NCBI GenBank assembly: GCA_946902875.1
Contig: OX336343.1
Span: 20,569,596-20,633,595 of the forward strand
DNA: 64,000 bases
Direction: 5' to 3'
From: Nematopogon swammerdamellus
Lineage: Eukaryota; Arthropoda; Insecta; Lepidoptera; Adelidae
Part shown: positions 1 through 11,400 of the stretch, one piece after another
Layout: each line of letters opens with the position of its first letter
Position numbering within the stretch: the stretch's first letter is position 1
The notes under the pieces: generated by a model
The model's input: the letters and a program-made list of their open reading frames with translations, nothing else
Databases searched by the model: none
What the model was told of the DNA's origin: nothing
Position numbers and translations under genes: made by a program

Positions 1-229
1 AATTGTTTGAAGAAGTGAACTCATGAAAATAAATATTATACCTTCGTGCAAAGAGTTTGTATTACGTCGCTGCGCTCCTTTATAGAGAGAATCTGAGCGT
101 TGGTGAGGTGAAGCTTCGTTGGTGAGCGCCACGAACCGCGTTCGGGTCCGATCGGCAGTCATCGGCCGTGCTCCGTCGCGCGATGCAGAGGGATCAATTT
201 CTTAGTTTTATTCCTAAAATTCAGCCAAA

Positions 230-328
230 ATGGTCAACTGTTGCGTTTTAATTTGCAAATCTGACTCAAATAAGAAGACTAGAATCGTGAATGGTCTAAG
301 ATTCCACAGGGAATTGGTATTTTGGTGA
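230..328 (+). pseudogene. THAP domain, N-terminal half (exon-1 remnant of the P-like element)
   Basis: ATG at 230 opens a short frame whose start (MVNCCVLICKS) has the C-x4-C spacing and whose end (GLRFHR) matches the first half of a THAP zinc finger. The frame stops at 326-328. The second half (C-x2-H) lies about 3 kb away at 3390-3672. A donor at or just after FHR is expected from related exons in this window, but no clean GT is seen there, so splicing is uncertain. Confidence 0.6.
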
Positions 329-454
329 TATTTTAACCGGGAGCGACGGCGGTGGCGGATTTCCTATAGAACGTGCTAAGTCTAAATCATATTTTTTCCA
401 GAATATTTATATAATAAATAATCCATGTGATTACGTATTTAATTTAAGTAGTAC

Positions 455-695
455 TAGCTTTTGCCTGCGGTTTCGCTCGCGTGAAATTCGAATTTAAAAA
501 GAAGAAAGTAATTAAGCCCGCCCCCGTACATTTTCGGTTTGTATGACAGCCACATCATAGCGTAACCGGAACTGAATTTTATTTAGCCTATCCTATGTCT
601 CGTATAGGTAAATGTGCTTGTACTAAGTTTCATCAAATTCGGATGATCGGTTTAAGAGCTATGGTGGAATATACATAGTTATATACATACAGAAA
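455..695 (+). repeat. Interspersed repeat, probably LINE 3' end
   Basis: The block starts TAGCTTTTGCCTGCGG and ends in an ATACATAGTTATATACATA-type tract. Similar starts occur near 20215, and the general form resembles the 3' ends of lepidopteran RTE-type LINEs. It lies inside the first P-like element and has no ORF of note. Confidence 0.4.
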
Positions 696-1729
696 ATAGT
701 TCTAAAAATCGTCAATTTAGTTTTAGTATCATACATCTAGAGTCTACAAACGCAATATCTCATAAAACAAAGTAACTTACTCCATGGCAATCCCTTACAG
801 ATTTATTATTAGTAGGTATTGATGATAAAGTTCCAAAATAGGAGGCAGATATGATCTTTCGTGTATTTTTTTTAAACCAAGTAAAAGTCAATACTCTATG
901 GAAGAACTTTAGAGCTCGGACGCATGTTCACGTAGGTATCTTATGAACACGAGTCAGTAAGCCTGGATACGAAATACGGCATCGTTTGTATGAGAACCGA
1001 GGTAGCCGCCAAAGGGGTGTGAAGTCTGAGGCGGGAGCGGCGCATGGAACGCCGTGATTGGCCGAGCGAGTAGGTAGCCAAGTGACGCCAGTCTTCCATA
1101 CGTTTGAACGGGATTCATACAATAAGTCGCTCATTGTGTCGATTCGCGATGAAAAGATGAAACGGATTTAACAATATTTAACCCTTCTTTACATCAAGGG
1201 AATAATATAACTTTCTCTTAAATGAACAAAGGCAACGCCCCTTTCACAATTTTGCGAATTTGCAGATTTTCGCATAAACACGATAATAGTTCTAAGTTCT
1301 GAGATACCTCGGATACTTTATTATAAATCTACATAAAATTTCCAAAACAATGATATGTAAGACCTCGTACATTGGTATTATCTTATTGGAGTATTTGTTA
1401 TTGGAATTTTCCAAAATTAAAAAAATAATGTTAGAAAGTCGAAAAGTTTTGTAACCAAAAAAAAAATAATTATATTATTTACAACTATTTGCTAATTACT
1501 TAGCCAACGATATGACAAATTATATTGCAATATGACTTCGCGAAAAATTCGCGAAAATCTACCCTACCATAAAAAATTTATGAGTACCCACCTCGATATT
1601 TAATTTTTTTACGGTAAAATGAGGTTTTCCAGGCTTTGCCTTTTTTAACAAACTAACCAGCCATACCCACCTGGATATTTAATTTTTTTACGGTAAAATG
1701 AGGTTTTCCAGGTATGACCAAAACAAATT

Positions 1730-1960
1730 ATCACGTGATAGATGGGTAGATCTCATCGAGACGTTCAGTTTGAGTACCAACACGATGGGTCTAAGTTCAG
1801 TGGTTCTCGAGATATGACCAAAACAAATTAACACGTGACAGATGGGTAGATCTCACCGAGACGTTCAGTTTGAGTACCAACACGATGGGTCTAAGTCCAG
1901 TGGTTCTGTAGATATGACCAAAACTAATGATCACGTGACAGATGATAATTCCGACCCCTC
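1730..1960 (+). repeat. ~101-bp tandem repeat inside the P-like element
   Basis: Two full units and a partial third contain GATGGGTAGATCTCAYCGAGACG followed by an ATGGGTCTAAGTYCAGTGG block and end at ATGACCAAAACAAAT. The same unit forms a longer array at 20517-20940. It is a subterminal minisatellite of this transposon family. Confidence 0.7.
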
Positions 1961-2634
1961 ACTCGCATGATCGCATCGCATTTCGCATTTAGATGCTAGC
2001 TAGCTAGCTAGCTAGCAGCGGAGCGCAGGCGCTATATAGCATTTAGCATTTAGCAGTACCACAGATAAATAGCACATACTTCATTGCTTTGTGCGTTCCA
2101 AAACAAACGAACCAACAAAGTTTTACGAACGAAACAGCAATGCTAACTAAAATTAAATGTGATTATTGCTTAGCATTTAGCATTAATTTTTATTCATCAG
2201 GGCGCTTAGCAGTGCTAAATGCTAACGGGGTATTCATTATGAATTAATTTTGTTAATGCTAAGCATAACAAGACTAATTCCCGGTAGACGCATGACCTAA
2301 AGAAATTAATTCCTTTAGAGTCGCTCAAAAGTAAAAACCGGTAGGTACTGGTTGAATGAAAAAAGCGCGATAAACGAATATTGAACGAGGAAACCTGCTG
2401 AGGTTGACTAGAAGAAATGTCCTTTGGCAATAAGGCAGAATGCATGAAATATCTGTATACATTTAACATACATATTTATCAATAAACAAAAAAAATTACA
2501 AGAGCTAACTGCATCCAACACGATAGTCGACCTATGGTGGGTAAGCAGAAAAGAGCTCTCCATACATATTTACGCCGATGTTTGTTACTGAAATTCAAGC
2601 GAAAAATGCTATCAAATTGAATGAAAGTACTTAC

Positions 2635-2714
2635 TCGTGAAAGGTGACTCCATCTGTGTTCAAGTTTGAATTTTTCGACGACTTTTTGCACCAAAGCACT
2701 GCACAATGAGGCAT
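2635..2714 (-). CDS. THAP-domain exon 1 of the nested P-like element
   Basis: On the - strand ATG (2714-2712) opens MPHCAVLWCKKSSKN and closes DGVTFHE, followed directly by a perfect donor GTAAGT. Start-Cys-x4-Cys and a terminal TFH fit the first half of a THAP domain (DNA-binding zinc finger of P-type transposases). The start codon lies about 150 bp inside the right inverted repeat, where a P transposase exon 1 is expected. No second half was found downstream on this strand, so the gene is truncated. Confidence 0.62.
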
Positions 2715-2950
2715 TTTGTGACAGACGCGCACGTTCGCTCCGCCTGAGCGGCGGACGGAGACTAAGATCGGTCGCCGGCGCTAGACTGACGCGCTGGCGC
2801 GTGTGCGCCGACGCGCGGCTACCCCTGTCCTCCTATGTATAGCGTATCCAGGCTTACTGACTCGTGCTTATGAAGCATTTTATTTTTTCAAAAAATGGCC
2901 GCCATTTCGAAACGAATGGAATGAGCTTAACGTAAATCACGCATACTTCG

Positions 2951-3288
2951 TTCTTAAGCAACCCTGAGCGCGGTCAGTACTGGATGAGTGACCGCTCGAC
3001 CGTTGGAGCTGACCGTGGTTCGGATTCCATGTTAACCTGTAGGCCCCTTCTCTTCATACCTTACTAGGTGGTAGGGTTTATCCCGGCCGGGTTGATACCA
3101 CCGCTCTGAAGAAACGTCGGTCGAAATGGTTATGTAAATAGTTCGTGTTTTCCGACCAGTTCAGTGTAGCCGACATGAAATGAAGGGAAGCACCGACATG
3201 GCACCTAGCTCACCTGGTGTTATGGGCTGACATCACGGATGTTCTAGGTGATATAGGTAGCCAACTGTGTCAGATTCCATAAAAAAAA
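2951..3288 (+). mobile_element. SINE, family A (tRNA/5S chimeric head), 5' truncated
   Basis: The copy starts in the 5S-like part (TTAAGCAACCCTGAGCGCGG, GGATGAGTGACCGC). It continues through the shared family body (TTACTAGGTGGTAGGG, TATGTAAATAGTTCGTG, CATGAAATGAAGGGAAGCAC) and ends in CCATAAAAAAAA. Confidence 0.75.
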
Positions 3289-3379
3289 GCGCCCAAATAT
3301 GGACTATTTAGTATGTATACTGGGTTCCGAGTAATTTTGTTTAGTGAAAGATGGCATTTAGGTAATTTTCAATTAGGTA

Positions 3380-3672
3380 CCTTTGGTTTTAAGGTTTCCC
3401 AAAAAAAAATTAAACTGTGGGAGGCCGCAATAAAAAGAAAAGGAAACACTTACAGCCATATTTGTTCTCGACATTTTAAAGAAGACGACTTTAATATTGC
3501 ACCAGATCGATATAGAAAACTCAAAGATCAAGCAATACCAATAGTCCACTCAACGAATGGCCCAAAAGGAGGTGTAAGAGTGCGTGAGCAGGGAGGGTCA
3601 AAAGCGATTTCTTCAGAAACCTGTTCGGGGTGCTTAGAGAGTAAATATACTAAAAGTCTTGGCGTCTACGAG
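3380..3672 (+). pseudogene. THAP domain, C-terminal half (exon-2 remnant of the P-like element)
   Basis: The frame reads KLWEAAIKRKGNTYSHICSR HF, then KEDDFN and, downstream, RKLKDQAIP. These are the W, C-x2-H and LK-x-AxP landmarks of the second half of a THAP domain. It probably ends at a donor (GAG|GTGAGT, 3673) just before a poly-G tract. A poly-A run (about 3405) may have shifted the frame relative to the usual F-P-K start of this half. No later transposase exons were seen in the element. Confidence 0.6.
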
Positions 3673-3974
3673 GTGAGTCGGAGGGGGGGGGGGGGGGGGG
3701 GAGGGGGGCCCAAATAAGGTCCTGCTTTTGGGTTTTTCGCTACGATCTCGAAAACAGTGCCCCGTAGAGAAAATTTGTGTTATACCGATGAAAGGTCATA
3801 AAATTGTCTACAACTTTTATTCTATTCACCTAGATGCCAAATAAAGACCTCAAGCATGATTTCGTTCGAATGTTGAATTTTAAAAATTCATAAATTTTGA
3901 TTTAAAAAACATTTGTTATGTTATGTTTTTTTTTTCACTCATTTGTCGTAAATACGAATCTTTCATAATGGCAA

Positions 3975-4155
3975 GTACCTGAGCGATCGAGCTTTGCTCG
4001 GTGTCTACACCTAATCTATGTAGATGAATAAACTTGAAAAAGTAACATTATCTAAATACAATTAAATTTCGTCGAAATCGTTAGAGCCGTTTCCGAGAAA
4101 CAAATATATACATACAAGTTTAGCTCACTTAAACATACATACATACATAACTCAC
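3975..4155 (+). repeat. LINE 3'-end fragment
   Basis: The block (GTACCTGAGCGATCGAGCTTTGCTCGG ... GTTAGAGCCGTTTCCGAGAAA ... ACAAGTTTAGCTCA) recurs at 5905-6075 and 28700-28790, ending near TAAAGTAATAGGAT. It is probably an RTE-like 3' end. Confidence 0.5.
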
Positions 4156-4745
4156 GCTTTTGTATCCTGACAATCAGGGTAAGCAGAGTAATCGGTGTTG
4201 TGCTATAAGTTCATACATACATACACATACATAACGTCACGCCTGCCTGCCTCCCAGTGGGGCAGGCAAAGACAACAGACCCAACCCACGCAAACAACCC
4301 AACCTCCAAGCGCCACGATCCTGACACACTTTTGCCGCCTCTTCCACTCTCATAATGTTCTTCATACATGCTCGTCGGTTACGGGTCCTACGCACCTGAC
4401 CCTTTTCGAGCACATGCCCGATCTGGTCCACTCACTTCACTCACGTGGTCCACTCACTTAAAGTAATAGGATAAAGTAATAAAAGTAAGCACCGTAAGAA
4501 TTCAATATATTAATTAAGGTCCCTACAACCTCACTTACAATACAAATAAAATTTTGCAAAATAAGAGATACATTGTTTCTACGCTTGGACGCTTTCCGTT
4601 CGCGCATGCCCGAGTAGGAGCCGAACGTCGTTCCCCTGCCCGCACTACACCGCGCAGCGGGCTTCATTCTTTCTCGTAGCCGTGTGCCCATAGGGTCGCT
4701 CTATAAAGGAGCGCAGCGACGTAATACAAACTCTTTGCCTTCGTG

Positions 4746-5275
4746 TTCCTAAAGAAAGAGTCAGACGAATTATACCAGCATAACAAAAGTTGATAGCACG
4801 ACGACCCGAGTCTTGTGCATTCGCAAGTTTCGCAACTGGAAACGTCTAAACAAAGCACATTGTGTTGTTTGTTGTTGTGCCAGCTTGACTTGAATGATTT
4901 TTGTGTTGTTTGTTTTTGTATTGTCTCTCTCCTCTCATCTCATTCTCATTCATTCATTCCCTTGTCATTTCTGTCCCAGACATAAATATTGGTAATCTGT
5001 GTAATCTGTGTTTCTGTCTGACTGAGTTCTGAGTTGAATTGAATTATTGGTGAAAACGCAGTGATTATTTACTCTGTGTATTGGTGGTCCGTTTCAGAAA
5101 AAAATCTAATTTTACAGTGGGCATTCCGCATTTGTCCGTCCGTCCGTTCCATGGATCACAGAATAGAATAATATCTCGACGAATCCCGCCTGGCAGTTGG
5201 CGTGACATCCAGAATCCACTTTCCAAAGTCGAGTCGACGCTTGACGCGGGTCTCTTTTATATTTTATATACAAAA
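4746..5275 (+). promoter_or_regulatory. Probable promoter and 5' UTR of the ZAD zinc-finger gene
   Basis: This is low-repeat sequence between the end of the P-like element and the start codon. It contains TTGTGTTGTTTG and CATTCATTC runs. No TATA box is obvious and the transcription start is not identifiable. The frame is open upstream to about 5081 but holds no earlier ATG, so 5276 is the best start. Confidence 0.35.
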
Positions 5276-5415
5276 ATGCCACCTTTCATCGTACTCAAGA
5301 AACTTCTGCAGCGAATTCGCACTAGAACGAGAGCCTTGAAGAATAAAACCAGATGTATTTCACCTGAAAATCAAAACACAGCTACCGCCTCCATAAACCT
5401 GCCTACAAATCCAAG
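5276..5415 (+). CDS. ZAD zinc-finger gene, coding exon 1
   Basis: Starts ATGCCACCTTTC in a good context (ACAAAAATG) and ends CCAAG|GTAAAT in phase 2. The first base of exon 2 completes the Ser codon. It encodes a basic N-terminus (KKLLQRIRTRTRALKNK). Confidence 0.8.
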
Positions 5416-8400
5416 GTAAATGCTTGTTTGCCAATCAGAACGAAACCCTGATTTTTCGCCACTGATCTTGACTTTTTACATTGAAAGTTATTTGTTACTA
5501 ATCTCTTGGGTGAGTACCTATTTGATTAGCGGCGGTTAGATCGAACATTACTGGTATGTTTATTGTGTAGGCCTAGATAAAATATGAAAGAATTGTTTGC
5601 CGGAAATGCGTAGTTTCGGAGAAAAAAAAATTTGAAAAAAATATTTTTCATACAAAATAAATTTGAGTTTTTTTTTTAATGCTACACAATATTTGTTTTG
5701 AATAGGAATTTATGCAAAAAACTACATGTGCCGCCTCAACATTAGGTTAGGGTTAATTTATAGAAGATGCGTCGCATCTTCTATAAATTAACCCTGTTTA
5801 TTTTTTTTAAACCCCCAAAACATTCCCCCATACCACTTCCCTTGAAATATTAGATATAGTATGTTATAGTTAACATAATAAAAAATTAGCATGTAAGTTA
5901 TAGTACCTGGGCGACCGAGTTTCACTCGGCGTCTACACCTATCTAGAAAAACTTAAAAAAAATAACATTATCTAAATACAAAATTTCATCCAAATTGTTA
6001 GAGCCGTTTCCGAGAAACCAATTGTATATATGTATATATATATATATACAAGTTTAGCTCATTTAAAGTAATAGGATTTAAGCATTTTTAAAAAAAAAGC
6101 TCCATAAGGTTTCATGTCCGATTCTTCCTTATAGATTGCATTGCTGAACGGGATAAACAAAAACTATGACGAACCATACTGAATATGCATATGTCTCAAT
6201 GTTATTGTTATTGTTGTGTGTTCTTTATGGCGAAATAAATATCTGAATCTTAATCTGAATCTGAATCTTGTTTTTACATACATTTATATTCAAAACCAAT
6301 GTTTTGGTGCTTTAAAAAAAAAATTTTTTTTTATTTTGTATGAAAAATTAATTTTCTATGGGAAAATTTTTTTTTTTTCCCGCAAACAAATTCTGTCACT
6401 ATAATAATTCATCTTTTATATAGGCCTACACAATAAGCATACCAGCAATATTCGATCTAACCCCCGCTTATCAAATCCCCCCCCCCCCCAATCTCTTTGC
6501 AGCCAGCACATCAAAACGGATAATTCAGAATGTGTATGCAGAGTATGTTTGAAGGAAGGTAGCATATATATATTTGACTACGACAACACCGGAACCATAG
6601 CGGAGAAGATTACAGAGCATGCATATATTTTTGTGAGTCGATATTTACTTATTTTTACATATATTTTTATATTTTGTGTGCTTAAGATCGAGAGCTCTCA
6701 GCGCGCATGTCACAACTACAAGTGTGTAACAATTAATTTTTTTTAATTTTGTATACTTTAACTTTAATAAAAAAAAATACTAATGTAAACGTTAAATTAA
6801 AACCTTTTTTTAAGCTTGTACAAAATTACTAAAACGGCAATACCCACCTAGACCTAAAAAAATAAGTAATGTAAATTCCCTTGCCCCTTACTAGGTGGTA
6901 GGCTCAAATTTTAGCCGACTAGGTTGGTACTACCGTACCAGATGTAAGATGGCCGCATAACAGCCTCGGTTGGGTTCCCTCTAGTCCAGTATAGCCAGCA
7001 ATCCAGGGAACTCTCCGGTATGGCACTTACCTTCTCGAAAGTGATATTAGCTAGTCAGAGCATGTGTTTTGGCCCCTTCGACACAGCCACCCATACCGGA
7101 TTACATAAAAATATATAAATAAATATCGTCCCCCAAGCTGATCTTCAGCAATAGTGTACAGTTCCTGGCAACAAATAATGCTTGTCGGGCTTTAGAATGA
7201 GACAATCAAGTTGTAGAGCGTTGTCCCTGTCGCACAGAGACGTGCGAGTTCGCAGCGCTGCTCAATCACTGTAAGCTGATTTATATGGTGCGGCCATATG
7301 TTTTCTGCGATTCTTGCATGTTGTACTTCCCCTCGTAAGTAGAGTTATTGGTGTTGTGCTGCAAGTATCTCGGGTAAATTAAAGCACAATACTGATCACT
7401 ATTAAGCTAGTAATTTATGTATATTAGCGAAAATTCGACTTGGGGGTGAAGGGTGAGCTATAAACTGAGAGATCGCAAATAGATCACCTAGGTAGCAGTG
7501 ACAACAGGGCTCAGGGTCCCTAACTCTCACACTTTAAAGTTTAAATCACTTTTAACATACTACACACGCTGTATCCCGACAATCAGGGTAAGCATAGTAA
7601 TCGGTGTTGTGCTGCTCGAACCCTGGAAAATTGCAACACAACATCGACCACCACATTTAGCAAACTATTCGGACAATATAACTATCAAGCAGCAATACCC
7701 ACTTGCTGCATGACTCGGTGGAAGGACCGTGCCAAGGTGAGAGGTGGCTATCCTGTCGCCCTTTAGCACTGCACCTCGTCCTTATCACTTAGTCGACACG
7801 CATGGGGAGAGACGCAGTGGGGCTATTCTTTTTAAGTACCGGTCTCACACAGTAATATTATAATCATAAGTATAATAATACATTATAACACCACTGCTTA
7901 CTGAAATTCTTAAAATTGCAATTAGTGTGACTCTACATTGCTCACGTTATTCATTGCAGATATCAGAGCAGGACACGTTCCCTAAGTATATCTGTGAATC
8001 GTGTCACTCAATGCTTCAAGCTGCAATACTGTTCAGGAACATCGCGCAGGAATCTGAGAAGAACTTACAAGAGGCTGATAGGCTGCAAGAATCTAAAGAA
8101 ACATTGATTTCAGGTGCACATATTAAAATTTAATAAAACAAAATCACTGTTCATATTATGTTAGCAGCAGTTTGACAAAGGCTCTTTACATCTGATACAC
8201 TGAATTCATAAGTCTTTGTAGTCAGAACTCTCAGCAAAATTGTTAATATTGCTCTCAATCTGTTTTTTCGATAGACTCCTGCCTTACTAGGTGGTTGGGT
8301 TTAACCCGCCGCACGGAATGAAAGGTCGGTTGAAGCGGCTATGTAAATAGTTTGTGTTTTCCGTCCAGTTCAGTGTAGCCGCCGCGACCAGATCACTGGT

Positions 8401-11400
8401 GTTGTAGGTGGTGTCGTCAACCGTAATAGTTTCCATAAAAAAAATTAACATTCTGTTTTCACTAACTGAACATATTTTGCTCAGAAGGTTTACTTTAATT
8501 ACACCTTAGTTGGCAATTGTCACACCAATGTTAACCTCTTGGCTTCCAAAGGGGGCTTCAATAACATTTATTACCGTTGGCTTCCAAAGGGGCCGGCTGG
8601 CCCCCAAAACCCTACGCATTAGATGGCCGCACAGTTTCGTCTATTGCTCTTTTAATATTTTTTTTTTCTTTAGGATTGACGAAGATTAATCGATAGGTTA
8701 TCAAGTTACCTCTGCACAGAGATCAAAATTCGGTTTCAAGATAGTTTATTGATCTCACTTCATTCGTTTACGAAATATCTGGGTTTATGTCAAGGTCAAC
8801 GCTCAAAGTCGCAGGCGATAATGGTGTGGAAGCCAAGGGGGTTAAGCATAATAAATAGGTGGGAAGTCAAGAGGGTTGATCTTCAACGTGGGTGAAGCAG
8901 CTGTTCTTCTAAAATTGAATAATATTGTTGCAGACAGCCAACCGCACACGGAAATGGACCATGAACCTAAGCACAACTACCAGGATGACGAGATACTGTC
9001 ACTATCTGACGGCAATACGATGGAGAATACAGATACTATTAATGAATTAAGTCCTCTATTAAACCGATTTGAATGTAAAAAGTGCAATGTTGTTTTTAAA
9101 AATTATGTAAGTTTTCATACATACATATATACATACCACATGCTGTATCCTGAAATTGGGGTAAGCAGAGCAGTCAGTGTTGTGCTGCAAGCTGCTCTTG
9201 TAAATTACAGAACAACACCGACCACCGCATTTAGCAATGCATTAGGACAAGATAACTATCAAGCAGCACGAAGACCCACCTGCTGCATGACTCGGTGGAA
9301 GGACTGTGCCAAGGTGAGAGGTGGCCTACCTGTCGCCCTTCAGCACAGCATCTTGTCCTTGTCCCTTAGTAGGTTTTTACGACATGCAGAGAGAGAGATG
9401 CAGTAGGGTGTAATGTGTGTGGGGTGTGTACTTTTTAAGTACACACCCCACCAGTGGCGGTTCCCCAGGTGAAGCAAGTGAGGCGCCGCCTCACGCCGTC
9501 TCACTTAATTATCTTGAAGGTAAAGAAAAAAAAATCAACATGGATGTTTATTTATTGCTAGACTTTGGGCATGTCCTGTCCTCGAAATGAAAACTGCAAT
9601 ACAACATTAACAAAATGCTATTATGTAGGTGGTGCCTCACTAAAATTCATTGGCCAGAGCCGCCACTGCACCACACACACACACTTTCTATAACTACTTA
9701 CAGTAGAAACCAAACTTAAATGCGGCTGTGAGATGCGCCCGTGTGTCTGCGCAAAAGGCGATTATTAGGGCAGAGGGGGGGAGGGCGGGAGGTGTGCAAA
9801 GGGGGGTATCGGCGCACCCTACCGCGCTCCCCCGCGTTCCTAGGATACGACCGCGCGCCGTCGCCGCCCGCGTCCAGTCGCCCGCGCACGCCCCCCTCTC
9901 ATCTGTGCGTGCGCCATTGTACAGTCACTCACTATTTATTTGTTTCTTCCGTTCACACATGATTATTCGTATTCGTGATTGTTGCAAACATTTTAGTATA
10001 ATATAATACAATAATATATAAAAATAATATAAAGCAAGACTCTCTTTTTTTACCTACAAATGATAATGTAATAATTTTATAAATTTTCAGGCAAAATATT
10101 CGATTGTATAGTTTATTTGACTATACATAGTCAAGAGGCCGAACTTCAGACCAATACGCATTTAAGTTTTGTTTCCACTGTATTTGACAATTTTAGTAAA
10201 ATTTGTGACCCCTTTTTCTATGGTTCAGAGCGAGATGACACTAAAAAAGTAAGATATGATAAATAGGTCACTCTTCTAATTATAGGTAGCGGTAGATGAT
10301 AGAAAAGTCTAGAAATACGACAGGGATCTTCTATCTTCCCCCGCTGTATTGGCAATCCTGTATTGTGTTGTTATATTCATGTCGTCTAGTAACTTTAACT
10401 GTGCATTATACAGACGTATGGAGGTCAATCTCTGCAATGTGATGCTTTTTTAGGTTTCCGTATCCTAGACGGAAGCCTATTACTAAGCCTCCGTCGTCTG
10501 TCCGTCCGTCCGTCCGTCCGTCCGTCCGTCCGTCCGTCCGAGGGCTGTATCTCGTGAACCGTAATAGGTAGCCGGTTGAAACTTTCACAGAATATGTGTT
10601 ACTATGGCGCATGAAACAACAAATAAGAAAAAGTTAAAAATTAAGGGGGGTCCCCATACAAGAAACGTTTCATTAAAATCGATTAGTCACACTATTGAAT
10701 AACAGATAGCGCCACAAGCTTTTATACATTGCATTGTTATAGCCGCTAAAGTGCCAACGACCTCATTGAGGTGCTGTCGATCGTCCTACATATCTTCGAA
10801 ATTAAAATTCGAAGACCATGCCACCTGAGCGGATAGGCGGATATTATTGATAGCGGATAGATACGGAAACCTTTGTGCGCGAGTAAAACTCGCACTTAAC
10901 AGATTTTTTTTCATTGTGTAGCATCTGTGTGGTTAGACGTCGCCGTTGTCACTTACGGACGAGTACATTTTCAGAGGGAGCATAAACAGCACTGCGCCTC
11001 GTGGGAGCACAAACGGTCCCGCGTGCCGTGCCCCATTTGCGGCGTCATCGTGACCAGCTTCTACCTGCCGACGCACACGATGCGGAAACACACCAACGTG
11101 AGGCCTTACGTCTGTGACGTTTGCGGAAAGAGTTTCGTCACTAAGAACTCATTTGAGACGCACGCGTGAGTTGTAAATATTATTTTGTTTCTCTGTGCGT
11201 ATGAGTTATAAGTAGAGATAGGATAATCGGATACATATTTGCCTAAAGCTAAAATATATGGAAGTGGCTTCTTTAAAAAAAAATTTTTTTTTTTTCTACT
11301 TTATGAAATAGGGCTTTAATTAATTCATCTGTTTTAGTGACGCACCAAAATAATTTGTATATGTATACATGAATCATATACTAATGTAAGAAAATAATAT

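Larger units (their letters stand above)
948..2866 (-). mobile_element. Nested P-superfamily-like element (copy 2)
   Basis: The terminal inverted repeats share 24 identical bp (starting CACGAGTCAGTAAGCC; rightmost end at 2866). They are flanked by the 8-bp duplication CTTATGAA (940-947 and 2867-2874). A THAP exon 1 reads inward from the right end on the - strand (2635-2714). No transposase core was found. The interior has a 101-bp tandem array (1730-1960), a (GCTA)n tract near 1995 and a GCATTTAGCATTTAGC-rich stretch that recurs at 20517-21230. The element sits inside copy 1. Confidence 0.78.
49..4737 (+). mobile_element. P-superfamily-like DNA transposon with THAP remnants (copy 1)
   Basis: The ends are perfect 39-bp terminal inverted repeats (49-87 and 4699-4737, starting CAAAGAGTTTG). 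They are flanked by an 8-bp target duplication CCTTCGTG (41-48 and 4738-4745). An 8-bp duplication plus a THAP zinc-finger coding remnant is the signature of P-superfamily transposases; hAT elements share the 8-bp duplication but not the THAP domain. The two halves of a THAP domain lie at 230-328 and about 3390-3672. No catalytic transposase core was found, so the copy is non-autonomous. It carries a nested second P-like element (948-2866), a SINE (2951-3288) and a LINE tail. It ends 539 bp upstream of the zinc-finger start codon. Confidence 0.8.

Noticed and set aside
4237..4461. Short overlapping frames on both strands
   Set aside because: They lie in repeat-like sequence near the end of the P-like element, without a recognisable domain.
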